A DNA stretch of 64,000 nucleotides, from the NCBI RefSeq assembly GCF_046506625.1, contig NZ_JBKFFP010000008.1:1-64000 (forward strand), written 5' to 3'. The DNA comes from Zhengella sedimenti (GTDB lineage Bacteria > Pseudomonadota > Alphaproteobacteria > Rhizobiales > Rhizobiaceae). How positions within the stretch are numbered: the stretch's first letter is position 1; every line of letters starts with the position of its first letter. The notes under the pieces are model-generated. The model was given only the letters and a program-made list of their open reading frames with translations. It had not been told where the DNA came from and did no database searches. The translations under genes and the position numbers were made by a program. This document shows, piece after piece, positions 41,101 to 47,653 of the stretch.

Positions 41101-42356
41101 GCACCGCGCCGAACGAGCCGCCCGGCCCGGCCCGGCATGCGCCGGACATTGTCGCGCGCGAAAAGGACCTTGAGGCATTCGGCGATCTGGACGCGGGCGA
41201 TCCGCGAACCGATGCACCAGTGGATGCCGTGGCCGAAGACGAGATAGGAACCGGCATCGCGGCCGGGCCGGAACTCCTCCGGGTCGTCCACGGCGCCGGC
41301 ATCGAACATGGCGGAAAACGTCGCCGGCATGACCATGGACCCGGCCTTGACCACCCGTTCGCGCGGCGTGCCCGGCGCGATCACCGCATCGCGCGGGCAG
41401 TGGCGAAGCGGCCCGATATTGATCGGCTTGAAGCGCATGGCCTCGATGATCACGGCATCCACGAGCTTGTCGTCGCGCGCGGCAACCGCCTCTTCCAGCG
41501 CCGACTGCGCCTCGCGGCGCGAGAGGATCACGTCGAGGCAATTGCCGCCGGCCAGCAGGTCGGTCGGAACGAAGCCCGACACCATGCCCATCATGATGGA
41601 ATGGATGGCCTCTTCCGGCAGGCGCGCCGGATTGGCCTCATGAAGGGCAACGAGTCTCGCGAGCGGCGTGTCCGGCCGGCCACGGCCCTGCCTGACCTCC
41701 GCGATCGAGGCGGCAATCGTCCGGTTCATGCCATCGGCGGCGACAACGGCGAGTTCGCGCACTGCCCGGTTGCCGAAGTAATCGGCGAAGAACAGGGAGG
41801 AAAGCGCGATCGACCAGTCGGCGAAACGCTCCTCATCGTCGATCACGAGCCCGAAATAGTCGCGGCAGATCCGGACGGGAACGATCTTCAACAGGTCATG
41901 AACGGCGTTGAACCCGGGTTCGGCGCGCTGCATCACATCGCCGGCAAGCCGGGCGCAGACGGGGCGGACCACCTGCTCGACCTCTTCGGGCGGAAAGGCC
42001 TTGAGGCAGGCCGCCTTCATCTGCCGGTATTCCGGTCCGTCCTGCATGCCGAGGATGAAATTGCAGCCGAGCGCCATTTCCGCCATTTCCGGGCCGAAGG
42101 GCGTCTGGAACTCGTCCTGGCGCTCCAGCACGTCGATCACGTCGGCATGGCGCGTGACCACGGTGACCGGGCCGATGCGGGCGACGGGCCAGAACCTGCG
42201 CAGCAACCGCAGCGCCCAGCGCGGATTTTCCAGGAAACGCGAGACCAGCCGGCCTGTCAGGCTCCGGGTTTCCAGCCGGCTCATGTCGAAGGGAGGCAGT
42301 TCGGCAGCCGGTTTCCCGTTGCGTTGCGCCTCGCGGATCGCCTCGAAATATTTCAT
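38145..42356 (-). CDS. Cytochrome P450 - membrane segment - DyP peroxidase fusion protein
   Basis: The 1,403-residue protein (numbering from the ATG at 42356; an ATG at 42392 is less likely) joins two haem enzymes. Residues about 20-430 are a P450 with EAMR (ExxR, 305-308), FRPGRD and the haem-thiolate loop FGHGIHWCIG (Cys381). The I-helix reads MVSGFVPTDLLAGGN, with Val-Pro where most P450s have Asp/Glu-Thr. Residues 445-645 are a domain I do not recognise. Two long hydrophobic segments follow (about 655-677 and 690-720), then a shorter one (772-786), then a conserved-looking region with NTIHFARW and SNYGGSWESYLEDF. Residues about 960-1403 are a DyP peroxidase: GFADGISQP (GxxDG, Asp1101), haem ligand GSHIRRSNPRDS (His1270), distal Arg region RVGRNYRR, and RGLFFMCLNADIERQFEFVQQTW. 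All diagnostic DyP residues seem present. Substrate and topology are unknown. Confidence 0.88.
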   Translation of the reverse strand: MKYFEAIREAQRNGKPAAELPPFDMSRLETRSLTGRLVSRFLENPRWALRLLRRFWPVARIGPVTVVTRHADVIDVLERQDEFQTPFGPEMAEMALGCNFILGMQDGPEYRQMKAACLKAFPPEEVEQVVRPVCARLAGDVMQRAEPGFNAVHDLLKIVPVRICRDYFGLVIDDEERFADWSIALSSLFFADYFGNRAVRELAVVAADGMNRTIAASIAEVRQGRGRPDTPLARLVALHEANPARLPEEAIHSIMMGMVSGFVPTDLLAGGNCLDVILSRREAQSALEEAVAARDDKLVDAVIIEAMRFKPINIGPLRHCPRDAVIAPGTPRERVVKAGSMVMPATFSAMFDAGAVDDPEEFRPGRDAGSYLVFGHGIHWCIGSRIARVQIAECLKVLFARDNVRRMPGRAGRLVRRGAFPRALHVGFDRPAADRLATQTMATVVVPVAPGTPLGPLRAMADGLGNPAREDVAAALDDTGIVHFMSLAVICKADEAGETPQDKAHLVLELSADGPLDRILEKLAVASEAFLRPVFEAAGALGRGEDFQAFLRRHHVPVGPFPGTASGLVFSGTPGHSVRRIRDEARLYDTVEGMVRSITGSSAGDALQIIGEVRRRLSETAGFSWALRPADSLLEQKAPGTWSKALLGASEPRRAIVVFLFLAAIGTALNYALVFGAPGSLASLGAALKLVSSLVAAAVVAVLGLAIILALAGLALSVALNRAEARDMPSDELPPFPRYEAVVERENRLGTQNHLTGLSVMKAGWLRRLALRVSFFIIRFAAVYVFRPGYLGGINTIHFARWVLLPGTDRLVFFSNYGGSWESYLEDFITKAHYGLTGVWSNTLGFPRSRNLFRDGASDGDRFKRWARNQQIPTLFWYCAYPGLDTRRIRVNSAIRQGLVHADTGQEARDWLANFGSIPRPDGVLETHEIQSLMFGPMGRLAHGRALAFMIPDEAPRAGRKAFLEMLLAGTRFGDRLPEGEAVICAFGPAGLERLGLEPGVGGEPLAAFPPAFRQNMDHPSRARILDDAGPNAPGEWEWGDARARADVLLLLYAEDEARLSALLRRHDEAARDAGLLKTCDVALAIDRRDGQAVEPFGFADGISQPVIEGTPRARAMNSDPMHRVAAGEFILGYRDQRGHVPPAIVIPPSRDPGCILPVAMEPAGARDPGPGLPRDFGRNGSFLVVRHLAQDVEGFDGYCREAAAGLRHTNAMPEATPEWVAAKMMGRWQNGSSLVRNPHAPGEEGREPDNGFRFGPEDPQGLHCPLGSHIRRSNPRDSLGLDRETMIDIGKRHRILRVGRNYRRPHQDGGEERGLFFMCLNADIERQFEFVQQTWISAPLFHGLMREKDPVIGRQDAGARFTIPTLSGGIALPPLPSFVSLRGGGYFFMPSRSALAWMASRL

Positions 42357-42417
42357 CTGTCCGCAGCCCCCAAGGGTTGGCCACCCCTGCATTCAGCTAA
42401 GGGCGGCGCAAGGCCAG

Positions 42418-42441
42418 TGTCTGTGAAGAAGCTCACAGACA
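42418..42441. promoter_or_regulatory. Perfect CRP-type site TGTGA-N6-TCACA before the P450-DyP gene
   Basis: The sequence tgtctgtga, then six bases, then tcacagaca forms a perfect 9-bp inverted repeat. Its core, TGTGAAGAAGCTCACA at 42422-42437, is the canonical CRP operator. It lies in the 109-bp gap between the cyclase stop (42466) and the P450-DyP start, centred 73 bp before the start codon. A -10 box at the expected distance is not obvious. The same repeat could form an RNA hairpin, but no T-tract follows. Confidence 0.8.
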
Positions 42442-42465
42442 GGTCCGTCCCGATACCGTCCCCGT

Positions 42466-44220
42466 TCAGGCGGAAAGCTCCCAGGCCTCCGCCATGGCCC
42501 GGTTGACGGCCCGGTCCGCGAAGGGGATCCACTCGATGCGGGCCGGCGTGAAACCGGGATAGCGGTCGAACAGGATCGCCCTGTGTTCGCGGGCCTCGTC
42601 CAGGCGGCCCAGGCGCGCCAGCGAACCGACCAGAAGCATGCGGGCATACCAGTAGCCCGGCGACAGGCTGAGCGACCTGAGGGCCTCTTCGGCGGTTTCC
42701 CGGTCTTCGCCGAGGGCGAAATGCGCAGCCGCGATCTCGCCGAGATTGTGGAACTGGTAGAGATCGAACGGGCTCAGCCGTTCGGCCTTGCGCAGCCATT
42801 CGAGGCCCTCGCGATGGTTGCCGAGCAGCGACAGCGCGCTGCCGTAGCCCGAGGCGGCAAAGGCGAAACTGGGATTGATGCGAATCGCGGCGGCAAGGTG
42901 ATTGCGCGCCTGTTCCGGCCTGCGCAACATGATGTCGGTGAGGCCGAGAAAGGCATGCGGACGGGCATCCTGGCTGTCCATGAAGAGCGCCTTCTGGCAC
43001 AGGTCGATGACCTTCCGGAAATGCTCCTCGCTCATGGTGACGAAACCCTGCCAGAAATGCCACCAGGCCAGTTCGCTGAGCACGTTGGAGGATGCGGGCT
43101 CGTGTTCGTAGGCGCGCAGGAAATAGTCATGCGCCAGTTTCGTGTCGGCGCTGGTTCTGCGTGCCATGTGGAAGCGGCCGCGCGCGACGAGTTGCCAGGT
43201 CTCCATGTCCTCCCAGGGAAGCTGGAAGGTTCGCCGCTGCTCTGCCCGGTCCAGTTCGCCCGACAGGATGGCGACGAGTTCGGACCCGGCGGCATCCTGC
43301 AGTTCGCGCACCAATGCCGCGGTGCGGTCGAAACGGCGAGACAGCAGGACGCGCTGGGTTTCGGTATCCTCCAGGAGAACCATGAGCCGCAGGTTTTCAG
43401 CCGACCGCGTCAGCTTGCCGTAAACGACATAACGCGCGCCGAGCGACCGGGCGGCATCGCGCGGACTGACATCGTCGGCATCGAACTGCTGGCTCGACGC
43501 GTGGGAAATCACCGGAAGCCAGCGCAGATTGGAAAGGCCGAAGATCAGGTCCTCGGCCAGGGCATCGCCGAGATAGTCTAGATCGGCGTCCCCGCTCTGG
43601 TTGCGGAACGGCAGGACGGTTACCGCCGGAGGCCCTTCGGACCGCACCACCTCGCGCGCGCCCGAGGTGACCGCCGCGCCGGCCATTGCCTCACCGGGCC
43701 TTGCCACCGCGAAGGCGGGCACCGCCTCACGGATGTTCTTCAATTGCTGGCTGCCGAGCGATGCCATCTCGAAGCCGGTCTTGCCAGCGACCTGGATGAA
43801 GGTCGTCTGGGAGATGACGACACCGTTGGCAGGCGCCCGTTCCTGCAAACGCGCGGCGATGTTGACGTCATGACCGAAAAGAAGGTCGCCATCGACGATC
43901 ACGTCACCGGTGTTGATGCCGACGCGGAACGCCATCCGGCGATTGTCCGGCGCTGCCGCGTTCAGTTCCTCAAGCCTTGCCTGGAAATCGACGGCGGCGC
44001 GAACGGCGTCGACGGGATTGCCGAACTCGGCCATCAGGCTGTCGCCGGCCTTGCCGAACATGCGCCCGCGATGCTGCTCGCAAACCGTGGTGATGAGCGC
44101 AGAGCGTTCATGAAACGCATCGAGCGCGGTTTCGTCATCCTCCGCCATCAGCCGCGAATAGCCGACAGCATCGATGGATAGAACCGTCGCCATCTGCCGC
44201 GTGAACTGGCGGTCGCCCAT
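42466..44220 (-). CDS. Class III adenylate cyclase with TolB-like and TPR regions
   Basis: The 584-residue soluble protein begins with a class III cyclase domain (about 8-175). From the ATG at 44220 both metal aspartates are present (in LSIDAVGYS, Asp17, and GKAGDSLMAEF, Asp60), as are the transition-state Asn and Arg (NIAARLQ, Asn120 and Arg124). The substrate-specifying pair is Lys57 and Asp118, which indicates ATP rather than GTP. A TolB-N-like region (VTVLPFRNQSGDADLDYLGDALAEDLI, about 200-230) and several TPR repeats (about 340-570) follow, typical of sensory cyclases that respond to partner proteins. No membrane helix is seen. The P450-DyP gene lies downstream on the same strand behind a CRP site. 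Confidence 0.9.
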   Translation of the reverse strand: MGDRQFTRQMATVLSIDAVGYSRLMAEDDETALDAFHERSALITTVCEQHRGRMFGKAGDSLMAEFGNPVDAVRAAVDFQARLEELNAAAPDNRRMAFRVGINTGDVIVDGDLLFGHDVNIAARLQERAPANGVVISQTTFIQVAGKTGFEMASLGSQQLKNIREAVPAFAVARPGEAMAGAAVTSGAREVVRSEGPPAVTVLPFRNQSGDADLDYLGDALAEDLIFGLSNLRWLPVISHASSQQFDADDVSPRDAARSLGARYVVYGKLTRSAENLRLMVLLEDTETQRVLLSRRFDRTAALVRELQDAAGSELVAILSGELDRAEQRRTFQLPWEDMETWQLVARGRFHMARRTSADTKLAHDYFLRAYEHEPASSNVLSELAWWHFWQGFVTMSEEHFRKVIDLCQKALFMDSQDARPHAFLGLTDIMLRRPEQARNHLAAAIRINPSFAFAASGYGSALSLLGNHREGLEWLRKAERLSPFDLYQFHNLGEIAAAHFALGEDRETAEEALRSLSLSPGYWYARMLLVGSLARLGRLDEAREHRAILFDRYPGFTPARIEWIPFADRAVNRAMAEAWELSA

Positions 44221-44489
44221 CAATTGCCCCTGCCCGGTCGATCGTCGTCGGGAACCCGCGACCGCAGCGCGCGCTGCCTGCCTGGGCGAGATGGCGCGAC
44301 GTCGCGCCCCTTCACCGGTGGATCCCTCACTTCATTCATCCCGCTTATATATCAAAGTCAAGTATTTGGCACCCTTTCACCGCGCCGCGTCCCGGCACGG
44401 CAAGGCAGGGCGGATCACGCCGGACACTGGACAAGGCGCCGCGGTCATGGAAAACACGGCACGGATCAAGCGCAGGAGGAAGGGACGTC

Positions 44490-45338
44490 ATGGGTGACGG
44501 GCTGGAAACATGGGTCGGACGCAGCGAAACGCGAACGGATGTGATCTCGGCGGATGTCCTGACCCGGCTGGCGGCGACGCTGGACCATGACCGGCCAAGG
44601 GTGAAGGACGGCGACGACGCGCCGCCGCTTGCCCACTGGCTGCATTTCCTGCCCGACGCGCGCCAGAGCGGACTCGGGCCTGACGGGCATCCCGCACGCG
44701 GCGGCTTCCTGCCGCCGGTACATCACCTGCCCCGGCGCATGTGGGCAGGCAGCCGGCTGGCATTTCCCGGCCAGTTGAAGGCGGGCATGACCGTCGAGCG
44801 CGTTTCCACGATCACGAGCGTGAAGGAGAAATCCGGCAGCGCGGGCGACCTCGTCTTCGTGACCGTGCGCCACACCTTCGCCGAGCCGGGCGGACCGGTC
44901 CTCGTGACGGACGACCATGACATCGTCTACCGCGCCATGACCGGGCCCGCCGCGACGCCAGCGCCGGAAGCGCCGCCGCCCGGTGCTTGGTCGCGCAGCC
45001 TCGTGCCCGATCCGGTGCTGCTGTTCCGCTATTCCGCGCTTACGTTCAACGGCCATCGCATCCACTATGACCGGGATTACGTCACCCGCGAGGAAGGGTA
45101 TCCGGGGCTCGTCGTCCATGGTCCGCTGACCGCGACGCTGCTCGTCGACCTGGTCGGCCGCCAGATGCCCGGCTCAAGGCTGTCGGCCTTTTCCTTCCGG
45201 GCGCGCTCGCCGCTCTTCGACGGCAACACGATGACGGTCAATGGCAATCCGCCGGACGCGGAGGGGCGCATCCGCCTGTGGGCGACCAATCATCAGGGCA
45301 GGCTTGCCATGGAAGCCGAAGCGACCGTCGCGGGATAG
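44490..45338 (+). CDS. MaoC-like acyl-CoA hydratase (3-methylfumaryl-CoA/mesaconyl-C4-CoA hydratase type)
   Basis: The 282-residue double hot-dog protein has an N-terminal FAS1-like dehydratase half (PPLAHWLHFLPDARQSGLGPDGHPARGGFLPP) and a C-terminal MaoC half. The hydratase motif is RYSALTFNGHRIHYDRDYVTREEGYPGLVVHGPL, where Asp/His are catalytic. Length and motifs fit the family of 3-methylfumaryl-CoA, mesaconyl-C4-CoA and itaconyl-CoA hydratases. The reaction is hydration of a branched C4-C5 enoyl-CoA; the exact substrate cannot be told. AGGAGG lies about 12 nt before the ATG. It is divergent from the adenylate cyclase gene and no other pathway gene adjoins it. Confidence 0.85.
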   Translation: MGDGLETWVGRSETRTDVISADVLTRLAATLDHDRPRVKDGDDAPPLAHWLHFLPDARQSGLGPDGHPARGGFLPPVHHLPRRMWAGSRLAFPGQLKAGMTVERVSTITSVKEKSGSAGDLVFVTVRHTFAEPGGPVLVTDDHDIVYRAMTGPAATPAPEAPPPGAWSRSLVPDPVLLFRYSALTFNGHRIHYDRDYVTREEGYPGLVVHGPLTATLLVDLVGRQMPGSRLSAFSFRARSPLFDGNTMTVNGNPPDAEGRIRLWATNHQGRLAMEAEATVAG

Positions 45339-45392
45339 CCCGGGGCGCGTGCCTTCGCTTCAACCGGGTTTCACCGACAGGCAACCAAATTC

Positions 45393-45419
45393 CCGGTGCG
45401 TACAATTGATTCGCACCGG
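45393..45419. promoter_or_regulatory. Palindrome with AT-rich centre before the EamA transporter
   Basis: A perfect 8-bp inverted repeat CCGGTGCG/CGCACCGG surrounds the 11-bp AT-rich centre tacaattgatt. It lies 54 bp after the hydratase stop and 112 bp before the transporter start. The layout suits an operator for a dimeric regulator. It lacks a T-tract, so it is a poor terminator. Confidence 0.4.
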
Positions 45420-45530
45420 CAGTGCGCGCCATAGATAGCGTGGCGATTCAATCCGGTGTCTGGCGCGCCAACCGGAACGTGCGCGAACCGAGGGGACACC
45501 GACATTCCGATCAATCCTGCCACACCGGTG

Positions 45531-46454
45531 ATGGTCAGCAGCGCGGGCAAGCCGGTCCGGAACGGCCGGGGCATCCTGCTCATCGCGCTCGGGTTCTTCA
45601 TCTTTTCGGCCGTCGACATGCAGGCGAAGCTGCTGGCGCAGGACTTCCACCCGATCCAGGTGGTCTGGGTGCGCCAGCTCGGCCTGCTCGCGGGCATGTT
45701 CGCCCTGCTCGGCTGGCACGGTTTCGCCGTCCTGAGGACGGCAAGGCCCGGCATGCAGATCACGCGCGGCGCGCTGGCGGTGGTTTCAGCCACCACCTTC
45801 ATCTTCGGGCTACAGTTCGTGCCGCTGGCAGACGCCGTCGCGGTCAGTTTCGTGGCCCCGTTCATCGTCACGATGTTCGGCGCGCTGATCCTGCGCGAGC
45901 CGGTCGGCATCCGGCGCTGGCTGGCCGTGGCCATCGGCTTTGCTGCGACCCTGATCATCATCCGACCCGGCGCCGGGGTGCTGCATCCCGCCATTCTGCT
46001 GGTCATCGCCGCGGCTGTCATGTTCGCCCTGCGCCAGGTCATATCGCGGGTGCTTGCCGCCGACGACCGGACCGCCACGACGGTGGCCTACACCGCGCTG
46101 ACCGGAAGCATCCTGCTCACCCTGCCGCTGCCTTTCGTGTGGATATGGCCGACGGAGCCGCGCCAATGGCTGATCTTCGTCAGCATCGCCGTGATGGCCG
46201 GCGTCGCCGAACTGCTGGTGATCAAGGCGCTGGAGATGGCGCAGGCGGTCGCGGTGGCGCCGGTGCAATACACCATGATCGTCTGGGGCACGTTCTATGG
46301 CTGGGCGGTGTTCGACCAGCTGCCGGATTTCTGGACGCTTGCGGGCGCGGCCGTCATCATCGTGACCGGCCTCTATGTCATCAACCGCGAGCGCATCGCA
46401 GCGCGGGAGGGCCGTCTTGCCCGTGCCGCGCGCGCGCGGGAGGAAGCGGACTGA
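45531..46454 (+). CDS. EamA/DMT-family transporter
   Basis: The roughly 307-residue membrane protein has ten hydrophobic segments in two EamA halves, from LLIALGFFIFSAVDMQAKLL to AGAAVIIVTGLYVINRER. Typical landmarks are FIFGLQFVPLADAVAVSFVAPFIV and GALILREPVGIRRWLAVAIGF in the first half, and VAVAPVQYTMIVWGTFYGWAVF in the second. Such proteins export metabolites or amino acids; the substrate is unknown. The start is uncertain. The ATG at 45531 has a weak ribosome-binding site, while a good GAGGGG site lies upstream before an in-frame ATT at 45503. Confidence 0.85.
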   Translation: MVSSAGKPVRNGRGILLIALGFFIFSAVDMQAKLLAQDFHPIQVVWVRQLGLLAGMFALLGWHGFAVLRTARPGMQITRGALAVVSATTFIFGLQFVPLADAVAVSFVAPFIVTMFGALILREPVGIRRWLAVAIGFAATLIIIRPGAGVLHPAILLVIAAAVMFALRQVISRVLAADDRTATTVAYTALTGSILLTLPLPFVWIWPTEPRQWLIFVSIAVMAGVAELLVIKALEMAQAVAVAPVQYTMIVWGTFYGWAVFDQLPDFWTLAGAAVIIVTGLYVINRERIAAREGRLARAARAREEAD

Positions 46455-46466
46455 CTGCCACGAAAA

Positions 46467-46494
46467 TGGCCGGCGTGCTGCGCGCACCCGGCCA
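46467..46494 (-). terminator. Terminator of the aldolase gene
   Basis: On the minus strand a hairpin (7-bp stem TGGCCGG/CCGGCCA, one bulged base, inner 4-bp stem GTGC/GCAC) is followed by TTTTC, 24 bp after the aldolase stop. The transporter gene ends just beyond on the other strand. Confidence 0.55.
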
Positions 46495-46517
46495 CTTCGC
46501 TCCCCTCGGGCGGTTTG

Positions 46518-47429
46518 TCAGCCCTTGTAGATGCCGATGATCTTGCCGAGCAGGTCCACCGCGTCGTCATGGGAGCGCTGGAAGGAATTGCGCCCGACGA
46601 TGGAGCCGAAGCCGCCGCCGGCGTTGATCTCGCCGATTTCCTTGAGAAGGCTGTCGGCGTCCTTTGCATCGCCGCCCGAGAAGACGACGATGCGCTTGCC
46701 GGCATAGGCGCACTGCATGACATGGGCGATACGATCCGCCAGCGTGTCCTGCTTGACCGTCTCGTAGGCCTTTTCCGCCGCCTTGAGGTCCACACCGGCC
46801 TTGGGCGGCTTGACCTTGATGATGGTGGCGCCCATCAGGGCGGCCATGTGCGCGGCATAGGCGACGATGTCGAGCGCGGTCTCGCCCGACTTGGTCACGG
46901 CGCCGCCGCGCGGATAGGACCAGACCACGGTCATCAGGCCCTTGGCCTTGGCCTCGCGGGTCATCTCGCGCAGTTCTTCTTGCATGGCGAAGCACTGGTC
47001 GGAGCCGGGATACATGGTGAAGCCGATGCCCACGCAACCGAGACGGAGCGCATCGTCGACGGAGGCGGTGACGGCCTGGTCCGGCACGCCGGTGGCCAGC
47101 GAATTGGCGGAGTTGACCTTCAGGATCAGCGGCACTTCGCCGGCAAAGGTGTCGGCACCCTGTTCGAGCGAGCCGAGCGGTGCTGCATAGGCCGAAAGGC
47201 CCGCGTCGATGGCAAGCTGGTAGAGGTAGTGCGGATCATAGGCGGCCGGATTGGGCTGGAAGGAGCGCGCGGGTCCGTGCTCGTAGCCCTGGTCGACCGG
47301 CAGGATGACCAGCTTTCCGGTACCGCCCAGCTTGCCATGCATCAGCAGGCGGGCAAGATTGGTCTTCACGCCGGGGTTTTCCCCTTCGTACCAGGACAGG
47401 ATTTCCTTGACGCGCGGCGAAACATTCAT
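46518..47429 (-). CDS. fbaB: Class I fructose-bisphosphate aldolase (DhnA/FbaB type)
   Basis: The 303-residue protein belongs to the DhnA branch of class I aldolases, which cleave fructose-1,6-bisphosphate by a Schiff-base mechanism. It has VILPVDQGYEHGPARSF near the N-terminus, YPGSDQCFAMQEELREMTREAK, and SYPRGG. The lysine of ATIIKVKPPKAG is the likely Schiff-base residue, and phosphate-binding GKRIVVFSGGDAKD is followed by GGFGSIVGRNSFQR. The ATG at 47429 follows AGAGGG. A longer start at 47495 is less likely. The gene stands alone between a transporter and tamB. Confidence 0.9.
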   Translation of the reverse strand: MNVSPRVKEILSWYEGENPGVKTNLARLLMHGKLGGTGKLVILPVDQGYEHGPARSFQPNPAAYDPHYLYQLAIDAGLSAYAAPLGSLEQGADTFAGEVPLILKVNSANSLATGVPDQAVTASVDDALRLGCVGIGFTMYPGSDQCFAMQEELREMTREAKAKGLMTVVWSYPRGGAVTKSGETALDIVAYAAHMAALMGATIIKVKPPKAGVDLKAAEKAYETVKQDTLADRIAHVMQCAYAGKRIVVFSGGDAKDADSLLKEIGEINAGGGFGSIVGRNSFQRSHDDAVDLLGKIIGIYKG

Positions 47430-47653
47430 CGTTGGGCCCTCTCTCCGGGAAGCAGTTTCGCTGGCCTTATAGCCACGGAGTTTCGCGGTTTCCATACCCG
47501 CCAGCCGGGTTGAACCGATCTAAAACGGTTTTCGGTAAACAATTGTGAATTCAATCGTTTTAAGAATTCAGGCGGCGAGCTCACCGGCTTCGCGACCGGC
47601 GAATCAGCCGTTGCGGGACGCCCCGCCGGGACGCAGCCGTAGCGGCCGGCCGT

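Noticed and set aside
42418..42441. Terminator of the cyclase gene
   Set aside because: The repeat is a perfect dyad but no T-tract follows on the minus strand, and its core is an exact CRP consensus, so an operator is the better reading.
40629..42506. 625-codon plus-strand ORF opposite the P450 domain
   Set aside because: Shadow of the GC-rich P450 coding sequence. The P450 haem motif is on the minus strand.
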